From: Prunus persica
Lineage: Eukaryota; Streptophyta; Magnoliopsida; Rosales; Rosaceae
Direction: 5' to 3'
NCBI RefSeq assembly: GCF_000346465.2
Contig: NC_034014.1
Span: 27,188,106 to 27,252,105, forward strand
Length of the DNA: 64,000 nucleotides
Both the position numbers and the translations under genes were made by a program. Each line of letters opens with the position of its first letter. Positions within the stretch are counted from its first letter, which is position 1. The notes beneath the pieces are model-generated. The model did not search any database, was not told where the DNA came from, and worked only from the letters and a program-made list of their open reading frames with translations. This document shows positions 1 to 12,223 of the stretch, piece after piece.

Positions 1-1944
1 CACCATAAATAGTTTTGTAAAATGAATGAGTTTAAACAATTATTATTGCCGCGTTTGATTGTTGATAAGATTAAAGTATCATTTTGAATTTTTATTTTAT
101 AATCAAAGACCTATAACTTGATTTTTTTTAAATAAAAAAAATATATATTAACGAACTATAAATATCCAAGGCTCAATTTTATGCAAAATTTTATAAAATC
201 CCAATAAATATATTTGATCGGTGGGAAAGCTTATGATAATGGAGAGGGTTAAAAGCAAGTGGTGGTATTTTGTTGCGAAGCTGTAGCTGTCTTCAACAGG
301 TTAATTAATAAGTTAATGATATTAATGGCGATTAGTATAAAGCTAATCCACCTCACACGTATTGGGTTGACAGCTTAATTCAATCTAATAATAAACTACT
401 ATGCCAATGTATTTGGCTTTTGGATTTTGGCCGATCCAAAAAATCAAATAATTAATGTCCTATTTATGATTATTTCATTTTATTAGTATTCCGTCTATTT
501 TTTATAAAAATAAATAAATAAATATGAAAATAAAGTAATAGTATGAAACCAAAAATAGAATGGGGAATATTAATATATATATATATATATATATATCTCT
601 AAATGTCAAACTGGGTAGGGCTGGATGGAGCTCCACCAAAAATGATTGTGATGCTGATGCATGCAGGCCACGATTTGACTAGTCTATGTATGAAGTATGA
701 ACTCAATTCAAAAGGAAAAAGGCGTGCCAACTCTTTTATTTTATATGGATGGGAAAAATAATAATTTAAATTAATTAGGAATTGCTTTGATATTTATTGA
801 ATTAATTAAGGTCTTCAAGAAAGAAATAATTCAAAATTAGTGTAGGCTTCCCTACGAAAATAAGGCAGGTCATAATCCAATATTTAGATTCAATAGCTTG
901 GTTTCCACCCTTTGTCACATCTAATTATATTATCCACCCCATTTAAAACAAATGAATAAAACATTAACCAAGTGTTTTCAAGGATTCTCAAAAAGAGGAA
1001 AATTAAATATTATACACATGGCCTTTTCTTTCTTATGTCATTGTCTTACTAGGGGGCGTGATTGCTTTCGTTCCTCACCATGTTTTTTAGGCACTGATTC
1101 TCTTCTATTTGAGTTGTATGTGTCATCGATTATCTTACATTTGAGTTATATGCGTCGTCATTCATCTTACACATGAGTTACATACGTCATCACTCATCTT
1201 ATATACGAGTTACATGCGTCATACAACACGTGCGCACAATGTTAAATGGTGAATAAAGCAACTGACAAGTCACGTGATGAACAACCACATTAACTAGTAA
1301 AACAATTATGCTAAACGGATGACATAGATTAAGACACGTGCATCTAGTGTCAAACGACAACAAGGCGTGCACGTTGTGTCATAAATAATCAATCATCTCA
1401 ACAAAACAAAAACAAAAATTCAAGTCTAGAATCAATCTTAAAAGAGTTGATAATTAATTGTGACAAAGATGCGATTATGTTTATATGAAAGTTTGATTAG
1501 ATTAGGCAATTGAAATTAAACTCGAAACTTTTAAATTCAAGCTTGCTCAACATGTAACTTGAAGCTGAGCTATTACTAATATCGATTACTTGTAATATGA
1601 TTGTAAACCAAATTGTAGACATCAAAATGACCTAATTTCAAATCCACATATTCATAGGATTGAGGAGATGAGATGAAATCCGAATCCGACAATCAACCCG
1701 AAATCATAAAGGCTACAAAATAGGGCCCACTGGCCCAAGAGAATGAGAAGAGCAGGCTCCTCCCCCAGAAAGTGCCGCTTTCGAATTGGGCTAAAGGAAG
1801 AGGGCCGCTCTGTAAAAAATGAAATTTAAAAGAAAAAACAAAAGGAGTCTCCGTCTCTTGCCTATCGTCTATTGTCTCTGTTACACAGACTGTGGAGGTA
1901 AAGCAGCTGAGGAAAGAGAAGAAGAGAAAGCTTGAGAGTGGACG
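1..1944. other. Intergenic DNA before the complex I subunit gene
   Basis: AT-rich non-coding DNA. It holds a short TA microsatellite near 573-596 and a degenerate 32-bp tandem repeat at 1111-1224 (listed separately). The ORFs here are short, start at arbitrary codons and resemble nothing I know. The last ~100 bases probably carry the promoter and 5' UTR of the gene starting at 1945. Confidence 0.6.
1111..1224. repeat. Degenerate 32-bp tandem repeat, about 3.6 copies
   Basis: Three successive 32-bp units begin with GAGTTRYATRYGTC at 1111, 1143 and 1175, and a partial fourth begins at 1207. Each contains a CATCTTA-like core. The copies differ at several positions, so the array is old. No gene overlaps it. 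Confidence 0.7.
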
Positions 1945-2261
1945 ATGTCGCTGGTTTGGATGGAAGCTATTCTCCCTCTTGGGATCATAGCAGGAATGCT
2001 TTGCGTCATGGGAAATGCTCAGTATTATATCCACAAAGCCGCTCATGGCCGGGTTGGTACCTTCTTCTTCCATTGTTAGATCCAATTTCGATTCTCTTGG
2101 TTTATCTTGCAGAATTGAAATTCGTATGAATCTGGGTTTGAAATTTGAAATTTTCGATCTTTTGGCAGCCGAAGCACATCGGAAATGACATGTGGGACGT
2201 AGCCATGGAGAGAAGGGACAAGAAGCTGATAGAGCAGGCGACTGCTCCTTCTTCTAATTAG
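1945..2261 (+). CDS. NDUFA1: NADH dehydrogenase [ubiquinone] 1 alpha subcomplex subunit 1 (MWFE)
   Basis: Small accessory subunit of mitochondrial respiratory complex I, in the inner membrane. Exons 1945-2052 and 2169-2261 join in phase 0 across a 116-bp GT..AG intron and give 66 residues, close to the roughly 65 of plant homologues. The protein begins MSLVWMEAILPLGIIAGML, a single N-terminal hydrophobic membrane segment. It continues with QYYIHKAAHGR, then PKHIGNDMWDVAMERRDKK in exon 2, which is the family signature. The gene is too short and split for a simple ORF scan. A GT at 2275 and an acceptor-like site ending at 3686, followed by AATAAA at 3716, suggest an intron in the 3' UTR; that part is inference. 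Confidence 0.9.
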
Positions 2262-5200
2262 ACCGTCTTTTCCGGTACTCATCTTGTTTCGATTTTGGGT
2301 TTCGATTTTGCGACCATTTACCTTAATTTTATTGATTTTTTGGATTTTTGTTTGCTTGTTTTGGTTTACCGTGATTGTTCAAGTTCATTGCTTGTCTTTT
2401 GCTGCATTAAGATTAATTGTGAAGTAAATGATTTTGCTTTTAAGCTGAGTCCTAATCTGTAAATGTCTTGTCTGCATTATGAGTTCGACATATGCAAGTG
2501 TATTGGGACGGGTCAAATTAGTAACTATTGAGGCGATGGTGCGCAAACGTATATATTTTGCCTATAGAAGCTTTGACAAACCCTTGTTAGAAGGGATTAT
2601 ATCATGTGAGATTGAGAGGTTGAGCTACTACATGAGTGAAGAAAGAATTAGAAGAGTTTGTCATAGTCTTGTTTAAACTATATGCACCTATCAAGGTGCG
2701 TTCTTTCAAAGAAATTTGATATTAAATTATGAAACTTATGCTCACTGTGTTAAATTGATATGAGACTATGTAAGTTTTTGCGATATGAAATTGTCAAATG
2801 ATCTTACCTCGTAGACGAACTACTAGATACTGTTCAGTTATACCTACCTGTATCACATAGATTCACAGGTGATATAGATGGTGCAGTCGCTTTATGGTTT
2901 ATAGTGATCGCTTTGGTTTGATGCGGGCCCTTGTCTAGACTATCTGTATGAAGAACTGGATGAGTGAATTTCTGACTTTGCTTATATGCTTGCTGCTTAT
3001 TCTTGCAAATACTAGGTTGGTTTTTTTTTTTTTTTTTTTTTTGGGAGTTCCTGATAGGAAAAATAGTCTTTGATTTAGCTTTCTGTTACAAAATAGCCTT
3101 TCATCATCTAAGCTATGATTATAGGAGTTGATTGATAAAGGTTTTCAACAAAAGTGGATTTGAAAAAGTTATTTGATCAGGAAATTTCGTCTCGAGAGTT
3201 TCTTGCCAGGCTTTTCTATGCATCTTAGTTGATGTGGGAGCTGCAAGAACTCATGACATGATTTGATTTTGGGAAGTGTGTGTCACAAATCTTTACCTGC
3301 CCCAAAACACAAGTGTGACAGTCCCAGATCTTGTATGAATATTCTTTAGTAATCCACAAATTTGATAGTTTCAAGCTCATGTATGGTTTTCATGAGAACA
3401 ACCATAGTGATTTCATAGTGCAAGAGCCTATCCCTTAAAGGGAGAAAGAGATGTTTAAACTTCAAAGTAATATATGCAAATGCAGAAACCCTTTGTTTAT
3501 AGTCAATACTAACTTTTTGTTAAGTTTTGAGATATTAGGAAGGAATTTGTGGTATCATGCTTTTGTCTTTGGAAGAGTCTCAGATACAAACTCCAGTGTC
3601 TCCATTCTCACTTGTGTAAATGTGCATGTGTATGTTTCCGTTACCTTGACCATGGAGCTTATATGATATTGTGGTGCAAACTGCAGGAACCTTTGCGAAT
3701 GGAATCTTGAGAAGTAATAAAGTCGTCATCCCATTCGGAAGGAGCCTAGAGCAACTCCAATCTCAAATGTTTTCATTGTATGTGAATTTTCATAAGCTGT
3801 TAAACTGTCCATTGAAAAGTTTATGTACTCCAGTGATTTTTATTTGTAACGTTAACCTTTGGAGATAAGCTTGTTTGTTTGATGAGCTTTGTGTGATCCG
3901 AGATCATGCAGTTATTTCTGGAATCATAGAGGCTTGGTTCAATATGACCTAAAACTTGATAGGTGATAGAAAACTTTGATAAGCAGAGAAAATGAGCAGA
4001 AACTTTGGAAGGCTAATGAGGAAAAGAAAAAAAAAACGTAACCATCTGGTGCTCCCATTATACAAGCCTATAGGCATTATGTGGGATTTAAAAAAGATAA
4101 TCAACTTATTGTGGAACTTTTATGATCCAAGTAAAAATAAAAACCGAAAAAGAAAAATGGAAAAAAATAAATCAGTGTTGCTGTTGAAGTTGCAGTAAGT
4201 GGTAGAATCGAATTGAATGAACACAATAGTGGCAGCGATTTTCTCATCCACACAAAGTATATACAGTAGGTGAGGTGACCTATCTCACTTCTAAAGCTGC
4301 GTTGAACTCTCTGACCTAAAAAAAGGGCTGCTTTGAACTCTTATTCCGCGAGAAGGCAAATCTGGTGCATGAACAAGAAGAGAAAAATAGAAAAGATCAA
4401 ATGATTAACTGTAGGTTTTTGAATTTTGTCAAGGGATTAACCGTAGGTCTCACAACTCAAAATCATTAGTTGAATGACTCTAGTTAGGTGAGAAAGATTG
4501 CATCTTCAATTTGATGATTTTCACTACCTCCCTAGTAGCAAGACATTGTTGATTTTCTTCTTCTTCTTCTTTTTTTCCCCTAAGGGTGCGGAAATTGATA
4601 AAATTTTCTTCTTATGATTTGTCAAACAAAACGTTGACGATTAGGTCTAAACATGAAATTCAATGGTAATATAATGATAATGCAGAAGATTGATGAGTTG
4701 GTCTAAGCATTCCCAATGGGAAGAGTGTGAATTACTCTTTTCAAACAGAAACTTCATGTGCCCCCCCTAAATCCCTCATATCGTATGAAAGGGGGGAGCT
4801 GGAAACAATGATTGGTGTTAGTGTTACCTTGTAATGGAGCATTTGTGATGTTGGTGCCAACCAATATACAATTCCAATTAACGCACAACTCTGCATTTGA
4901 ATCCTTAAAATAAATAAAGAAATCAGTTTACTGGGTCAAGGTAGCAGAGTACTATATTATAAAATTTCATTTTCTGTTCATTAAAAATGTTAGGTGGAGA
5001 GCAAGACAAACCACATCTGACAGACACCACTTGAACAAGGAAATGACAAAAGTACCAATGTTTTGGACAGTCCATGGACAGTCATTTGTCATAGCAGGAA
5101 AAACAAAAAGAAAAAAAGAAAAAAGAAAAAAAAAAGGGTTTTCAGCCATTTGCAATCTGTTAGCATCAATTAATCAACAAAAGTGAGAGAAGTGAAGTAA

Positions 5201-5794
5201 AGAAAGAGCAGAAAACGATTGATTGCATTGCAGCTCTCTCTCTGTGCCCATGGTTACCAAAGTACATGATTGTTAGGTCAATTTCTTCCTTTTTACATAG
5301 ATGAAGAAATCAAACAACCTTACCATACTGAACCCTAAGTTTTTGTTGGACATAATAATTGACCCAAAACAACATCTGAGAAAAAGTAGAACTGCTCAGA
5401 GATCATACAGCCTCTGTGTACTTCACTCTTACTTGCCCATAACTTGAAAGAGGGGACAATGATCTCCAAGGTACATTCTGGGGACAACGAAACTTATAAT
5501 AATTTCTTCTCAATGAAACAACTAAAATCATCACATATAGGATCACTTTGGGCTAAATTCACAGTTTCACACCACAATGAATCATAGTAGTAACTATCAG
5601 TGAGTGATAACAGATTTACACTTAAATCCTAGATTACCCACAGTGACACAAAGAATCTACCGAGAACAAGCAACACGTAGAAAGGAGACACCACCAAAAA
5701 AAGGTGTGATTAGATGAATTTCTGAATACAGGAATGAACTTGAATATGAATGGTGGTTGGAAAGAAGTGGAGGCTTGTACAAAATGGTGGGAAG
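2262..5794. other. 3' UTR and intergenic DNA between MWFE and DUF1191 genes
   Basis: The first part probably holds the spliced 3' UTR of the complex I gene, possibly ending near 3720-3880. Then follows AT-rich DNA with a 22-base poly-T run at 3021-3042 and an A-rich run near 5100-5138. No ORF here has family similarity that I can recognise. The segment next to 5795 should be the 3' UTR of the minus-strand DUF1191 gene. Confidence 0.5.
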
Positions 5795-6730
5795 TCAAGG
5801 AACATATTCACTCTCGATGGTCGGTTGTGTTCGAGTAAATGTTGCTGCAGGTGCTTTTGTATCTCCAACTGAGGTCATATGCAAGGCTTCTCCTACATCT
5901 GCAGCCTTCTCCATCTGTTGCAAACTCTTCTTTTCCCTGTACTTATACGCCCAAAGTACTAGGAAGAACAACAATGCCAGCAATGCTAATCCACCCAGCA
6001 CAGACCCAACAATTATCCACACTTTAGAATTATTATTCTTCTTTCCGGCACCAGCAGGGGTAGGACTAGGAGAAACTGGTGCTGGAGAAGGAGCAATGGA
6101 CTCGACTGCTATAGAGAAGTGCCCCTGTTGGATTGTTGAGCATATATTGCCTGATGCCACATTGCTGAAATTGACTGAACCATCCAAATCAAACGAAACG
6201 CACTTTGCCACGGTCCCTGCAGGGGTCGGTTTCACATCCTGAAATTTGATTTTTATGGGATCACCAGATGCCCTGATATCCAATTCTGGCAAATTTGTGG
6301 CTGATAAGTTGCTAGCATTATAAGCAAGAAGACCGAGCACTGGAGCTAAGTAAGAGTAACCAGGTAATGGGTAATACACCATCGACCAATTGCCTAAGTT
6401 TTGGTACACCAAAACAAGCCTCTCCACATATGGTTTCTCACTGACATACTGGGGGATCTCAAACTCTTTGTACATCGCAACACCTCTCCTGTACAAGCTA
6501 CCACTCCTGAGCCTCATAGCTGCAATCTGAATTCCAGTCAAATTCAAGGGAACCATACCCTTAAAGGTAACACCTGTCTTTGGATGAACAAAAGCCCTGT
6601 AAGCATAATCTTGAAGAAGAGCATCAAGAGCACGCGGTTGGCCTCTTGAAGATTGTGCAGAAAGATCAGGCAGCCGTGAGAACCATATCACAACGAAAAG
6701 CATCGCGAGACTTCGAAATAGAAGCCCCAT
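5795..6730 (-). CDS. DUF1191 family single-pass membrane protein
   Basis: A plant-specific protein of unknown function, 311 residues in one coding exon. The N-terminus (MGLLFRSLAMLFVVIWFSRL..SAQ) is a signal peptide. Residues ~30-215 form the DUF1191 ectodomain, with several N-glycosylation sequons (NLT, NWS, NAS, NLS, NFS). A Pro/Ser/Ala-rich linker (APSPAPVSPSPTPAGAG) follows, then a transmembrane helix (~240-262, VWIIVGSVLGGLALLALLFFLVLW) and a basic-start cytoplasmic tail ending SEYVP. This is receptor-like topology without a kinase. The minus-strand sequence at ~7395 has a GT donor context, so a 5' UTR intron upstream is likely, but its acceptor near 6770 is not certain. The family assignment comes from overall pattern and is fairly firm; the role is unknown. 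Confidence 0.82.
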   Translation of the reverse strand: MGLLFRSLAMLFVVIWFSRLPDLSAQSSRGQPRALDALLQDYAYRAFVHPKTGVTFKGMVPLNLTGIQIAAMRLRSGSLYRRGVAMYKEFEIPQYVSEKPYVERLVLVYQNLGNWSMVYYPLPGYSYLAPVLGLLAYNASNLSATNLPELDIRASGDPIKIKFQDVKPTPAGTVAKCVSFDLDGSVNFSNVASGNICSTIQQGHFSIAVESIAPSPAPVSPSPTPAGAGKKNNNSKVWIIVGSVLGGLALLALLFFLVLWAYKYREKKSLQQMEKAADVGEALHMTSVGDTKAPAATFTRTQPTIESEYVP

Positions 6731-8350
6731 CGATGCTTTGAAATTTTGAAACTCAGCACAATGCTACCCAAACCAATGTGGTAAAATCTCAGTTCCCAGA
6801 AGACAATATATATACCCAGAGGAGTTTCTAGTTATAAAACCTTGGATCCAAAGAATGATAACTGAAAATGTGCAATAAATTTCTTGAAATTAAGCTTCAA
6901 AACCTCTGGCCTTAGACTTCAAAATCAAAACTTGGAGGTAGCAGCCACGTATATCTCTCCAATTAATAGAACAACGGATACTTGATAAAGGAAAAAAAAT
7001 TATATTGTCAGCCTGAGAGTAGAGAATGTGTGTATAAAGCGACTTTGAAGGTTTCAACCGTTGCTACTCTTATGCCTTCTTCAGATTGCTTTTCCCTTTT
7101 GGAACCCTTGTTAAAGAAGCTATCTCCCACAGACTCAAAGGGCTTGGTCTGCGAATCTTTTTAGCTCAAAAGGAATTAAAACCTTGATTCTTCGCCATAA
7201 ACCCATTGACGCATAAACGAAATAAACCGAAATTAAAGCAACCAAGAATCTCTTTCAACCTCCTCCTTCTTCAAACGGTCAAATATGAGCAGCGAGATTA
7301 TAACAGTCTAAATTTGGAACCAAAAAGAAAAAAACAGCAGATTCAGTACCAAGATCAAGAACCAGGTGAAGATTTTAACAGGGGCAGCTAAATACCTGAT
7401 CTTTGTCCGGATACAGCCGAAGAGTTGCAGTACAAAGCCCTAAATCTTGAGGTATTTGCAGCAGGCGGCAATGGAGCTCCCCTCAGTTTCCTGAGAGCTG
7501 TGTAGAAAAAGAGCATGCACCTCAAAAACCCACAATGAGATACAAATTTTGGACCAGAATTTGCCACCAAAGAGCGCGTGAGAAGCCAATACTCTTCAAG
7601 AATCTCCTCATTGAATTTTTTGCTGGCAAAGATCACAGTAGTAAATGGCTTGCCAACAACCCCAAGATATAAGTAGGTACAAAAGAATCAGAGCTTTAAT
7701 GGGCTTCTCAAAAGGGTCTGCATTTTGACTAAATCTCAACGATAAACACAGAGACAGATTGAGCTGTGATGTCACTGTTGAGAAATCGATTGGAGGAAAA
7801 TCAGAGAGAAGAAGGAAAGAAACTGATTGCCGGGTTAGCTGTAGATTTGTTTCTTTACGCAAAAAATTTCGGGCTTAATTGTTGTAAAAGATAAGCTATG
7901 GCAACAAAGAGCAGTGACCCGTTTGGAGATTAAAGCCCAAAACTTTTACAAGAAATTCTAATGGGGAAGAAGAAGAGAGATATGAGATAAGCTGCTCGAG
8001 ATTCAGAGATGGACAGCGAGGAGATGTACTGGTGAGGAGTGAAGCGAAACAAAAAGACAGAAAGCATGAGTGTGAGAAATTTTTTTTTAAATATAAAAAC
8101 CCAACAAAAAACAGAAACATAAACACCAAAAATGGATAGTTTTTAATTAATTATTTGTATTATGCATTATAATTAGTTTGTTACATTGCATCAGATTTTG
8201 TCATTGACAGGTGTGTTTATTATCAAGACTTTGTTAAACACTAAAACCCCACCTAATTCTTCTCCCTCTTTTCTTTCTTTCTTTCTTTCTTTCTGTTTTT
8301 TGGTGGACAATGTTACCCTTCATAGTTCAACATATTGACCAAATCAGCCT

Positions 8351-8391
<41 letters not shown>

Positions 8392-10654
8392 GTGTTTCCT
8401 TGTTTGTGAAAGCATGAGAAAACAGCAATGTGTGAACCACGCTTTAAAGTCAAAGAAAGAAACCCAAATGCCAAAGTGACTTGAATTGAATTTAAAAAGA
8501 GAAAAGAGCCAAATGAAGTTATTGAACCTCACAGACCAAATGTTACCTATTTAAGTTCCATACATGTGCACAGCTAGGCTCGTGACCAAACTTGCAAAAC
8601 CAAAAAAAAAAACTATGGATTGTGTTTGAAACGTTCAACATTCTCACATTCGGTGTTCTTTCTTACTTAAGACTTGTGAAACAGCCATAACTTTATAAAT
8701 AAAAAAATTCTTTTTAGCCAACATTTTCCTAATTTGGTTAGTGAAAGCCGCTACTTTGACCTATTTCTATTCGTCAATAAAAGCATTTAAGTGTGATTTG
8801 TAACTAAACAAAATAGGAAAATAAAAGTGACCTAATTTGGTTTTTTTTTAAATATACCAATGATCAAGTTCATATATGGGAAGAGATAAAAAACAGCTAA
8901 ACTATGTATACCAATTGACCATCGCCATTCTTAATTCAAATCCAATTTTGCCTTAAAAGAAAATATAATAATTAATTTGTGATCTTAGAGGATAAACATG
9001 AAAGATTATGTCTTGTGATCAGTTCTTTGTGCACGTGATGAATGTTGTCGACACACGAGGGTATACAATTAGGTATAGATAAAATTAACGTTTTGAATGT
9101 TATAGACACAAAAAAACATACCAACCAAGTATAATTAAGATTCTCTAAACAAGACACATTATAAGTGTTGTAAACACGAAATTGTATACAACCGGAAATA
9201 GCTAAAATTCCACCTAAAAAAGGGCCAAGTAATTGAATATTGGATTCGATAGGAACAAGCATGAGCCCATTGAAAAGCCCAAGAAAAAGCCTGACGGTCT
9301 TATATGTAAATAATGGAAACCGTATGGGGGGTAATAGAACTTCATGTGACATTCCACAAAATCCAAAAAGACATTACATTACAAGGAAAGGGCAAAAAAA
9401 AAAAAAAAAAAAAAGGAAAATCAAATCCACACAAGAAATGCATAGAATTTTTCTATGTATGGCTTCTGGGATTCTTTCTACAATATATAAACAAGCCAGC
9501 TCATATGATCTGACTCATTTGTGTAATGATGCAAGTGGGGCCCACATTTCACAGTCCACCAAATGCTATAGTACGCCGCGCGCACATGGCTAACAATCCA
9601 AAGATCCGAAAAAAAGGACCCGGAAATAAAAAAGGCACGGAAGGTGTGGACGGAAATGGAAATATAATAGTGCGATGTAAACTGTAAAGCGACCAGAGTG
9701 ATTGAGTGGTGTAAAATGACCAAATCACCTCTCGAGCAAATGCCAATTTTGCACCAAGGTCCAAGCGCAATCTAGAAGGTTCCAATTCCAATGGCCAAAT
9801 TACAGAAGGACCACTTGCTATTGGTTGCTAGGAACGAACGGAGCGTAGGGTAGCTCTAGCTCGTGAATCGTGATGCACCGACGTCGTAATGCTACCAAAA
9901 TATATAATGAGAGAAAGAAAGGCCACTTTGTTGTTTGTTGTTGTTGGGCCCATGTTTCTCTGTCTGTCAATTCACTTCTTGGGCCCTTCTCATGTGAATA
10001 ATTTTAGCAAACTCTTTTCCTTTTTTTTTTTCCCCTTATTGGTGAGACGGAGGAATCGAATCTAAGTCATCTTTTAATTCAGAAAATTATCATTTTGGAG
10101 CCCGCTTTTTTACGTTCAAGTTTGAATCTTCCTCTCAGTAAATTAGACTGATTTAGATTAGTTTAGACTATCATTTGTATTTAAAAAAATTATCTTTACT
10201 TTGTCGGCTCAAGCATAATGGTTGATATTGTGCGATTTTGATGGGCTATGTCTTTTTGGGCTTGTACAAATTTGAAATAATGCTAAAACGAGGCTGGCCC
10301 ATCTACCCTTTACCTTGTCGGCTCTCCATTTATTTATGTGATGTGGTAACTGGTATGTATGATGTATCCATCATCTGATGGTAACGGGCCCCCTCACATA
10401 CATGCATCTTAATCTTAGCTAAAACCAAACCCATGCTTGGCATGATGGCGATGATGACGGATAGATCGAGGGTGGGGCCTTGGAAGTTATGTGATCATTG
10501 TGATGTGCTATGCATGTCCATATCCATGCATGCATGCTAACATTCACATCGGCCCTTCATCCTCTTTATATGTAGGGAACACACTCTCAAATGTCATTAT
10601 TACCCTAAAACCGCATTGTATGTTTTTTTTCTTCGGTTTTTTTAAGTAGATACT
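6731..10654. other. DUF1191 5' leader and long intergenic stretch
   Basis: About 6731-8100 probably holds the 5' UTR, a leader intron and the promoter of the minus-strand DUF1191 gene. The remainder has simple repeats: TTCT tetranucleotide ~8271-8294, CT dinucleotide 8352-8385 and an A-run near 9395-9413. Segment 10120-10185 resembles stretches near 45950-46010 and 52945-53010. The ORFs here are low-complexity or lack a credible start. I see no gene. Confidence 0.5.
8352..8385. repeat. (CT)17 microsatellite
   Basis: An uninterrupted CT dinucleotide run of about 34 bases, followed by an imperfect GTCTCTGTG tail. Likely polymorphic. Confidence 0.95.
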
Positions 10655-11302
10655 GTGAAGCCAACGAGATCCCCTTTGATTCTACACGCAAATTGTTCTA
10701 CATTTTCACACGGAAATTGTGAAACCCTTTTGCTTTTTATACGTTTGGAGAAGAGCTGTTTTAAGGATGACATGATGGAGGAGGACAAGGTCATGAATCA
10801 AAAAACGTTTGAGCTAAAGCATCAAGAACTTGAGGAGATTGTTGAGAAATTATCCAAGTGGTTGCATGCGTCTTTTGATAGTGAGAAGGAAGTTGTTGTG
10901 GAGATGATGATGCATATGAACAATCTCTCAGCAAGCATAGATAAACTCTAGAAAATGCGTCGCTATATTGAGAGAGAATTATTACGTTCTCTACAACATA
11001 GAGGATCTATAAAATCAGAACAACCTTCATATTTTGAAAGCTCACTGACCTTGTTCGTGCTCTATCGAAATTTGCTGTTTACCGTTATTTGCATTATAAA
11101 AATGATTACAAATAACAATAAACATCTTGTTTCAACCGCTTATCTTTTTTCTCTAATTATTCTTTGGCCCAAAGTGCCCACATGGAGCATGAATAAGGTA
11201 AATAGGCTTCCAAGGAACAACTGGAACACAACTCTTGACCATATATACTTGCAAGATGTGTCGTTTATAGAGTCTAATTATTTCGATAATAAACAATACT
11301 AG
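10655..11302 (+). pseudogene. Possible decayed ORF interrupted by one in-frame TAG
   Basis: One reading frame stays open from 10655 to 11302 except for a TAG at 10949-10951. The first part reads MMEEDKVMNQKTFELKHQEL from an ATG near 10771 and is charged and helix-like. After the stop the frame continues KMRRYIERELLRSLQHRGSI and then a hydrophobic patch (LTLFVLYRNLLFTVICIIK). An open frame across ~215 codons in AT-rich DNA is unusual, which suggests a remnant of a coding sequence. I do not recognise the family, and no splice structure or start context proves it is a gene. The neighbouring genes do not explain it. It could equally be chance. Confidence 0.25.
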
Positions 11303-12223
11303 ATAATTTTGATATGACATAAATGAAGTATTAATACTCACTTGATATGGTTGATTATGTCGATTTACTACCATAATAATGATATTTGAGATTTTTGTTA
11401 CTATGACAGTGGTATTTGAGATCATTTTTCCTTTTATTTATCTTTTCTATTTGTTTTTATTTTTAGCGTGGAGAGGAGCAAGTGAAATTGGTCAACCAAA
11501 GAATGATAGAATTAAAAAAACAATTTAAAAGAAGAAAAAGAGAAAAGAAAAGAGAGAGAGAGAGAGAGAGCTTCATTTTTTATTGCCCTTTTAGCTGCTT
11601 GTTGGGGTATTGGCCACTTCTCTTCTCGCGCTCTTCCTCATTGAGCGAGAAAGAGAAACACAACACAATACACACAGAAACAACAAAAAACACCAAAATT
11701 TCCATTTCCAATTCACCAAAATTCACGCAGACCCAACCCTCATCAACCCTCTCTCTATATTCTCTTCCACATTCTCCTCCATACGCTCACTCTTTGCTCA
11801 AAACCCTAGCTTCCCTCTTACCCCTTCCATTTCCTCAATTCCTCCAATCGTCAATCGTCAATCGTCAATCGTCTCCGACCACCCCAAGATTCAGGCTTGG
11901 CCCCGGCGCCGATGAAATTTCTCTGTTTTTGATGTTGGGTTAGGGTTTTTTCGATGCTATCTCTCCCCTGACAACTCCATCGCTGGTTCGCTTTCGAAGG
12001 TTAGCTCTGCTGTCAAATTTCTTCATTTCGCGTTCATCAAGTTTCCCTTTTCAGTTATGCTTATAATCACGCCTTTTGTATTGGGCTTTCTTGTTTTACA
12101 CGGAAGAAACGATTCGTATTGTTTTATATTACATGACTTGCTCTGGGAATATTTGGCTTATTGCTTTATTTGTATATTTAATATTGCGTGATGCCCATGC
12201 TTAGGGTTAGGGCATTTAGGCAA
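11303..12223. other. Promoter and 5' UTR of the RING/transmembrane gene
   Basis: Contains a (GA)10 run at 11551-11570, a CT/CA-rich leader (~11640-11900) and four tandem copies of a 7-bp CAATCGT-type unit near 11846-11872. An AAG|GTTAGC donor at 12000 and a TTTAG acceptor at 12219 suggest a 220-bp leader intron ending four bases before the ATG. Confidence 0.55.

Noticed and set aside
5757..6242. 161-codon plus-strand ORF
   Set aside because: It lies antisense inside the DUF1191 gene, whose signal peptide, ectodomain and membrane helix are clearly real.
7388..8129. Several minus-strand ORFs upstream of the DUF1191 gene
   Set aside because: Overlapping, start at arbitrary codons and unlike known proteins; better explained as leader, intron and promoter of DUF1191.
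9240..9791. Overlapping ORFs on both strands around an A-run
   Set aside because: Low-complexity, no splice or promoter signs, no family similarity.
11482..11943. 153-codon plus-strand ORF
   Set aside because: Low-complexity GA and CT-rich leader sequence upstream of the RING/TM gene; probably 5' UTR.
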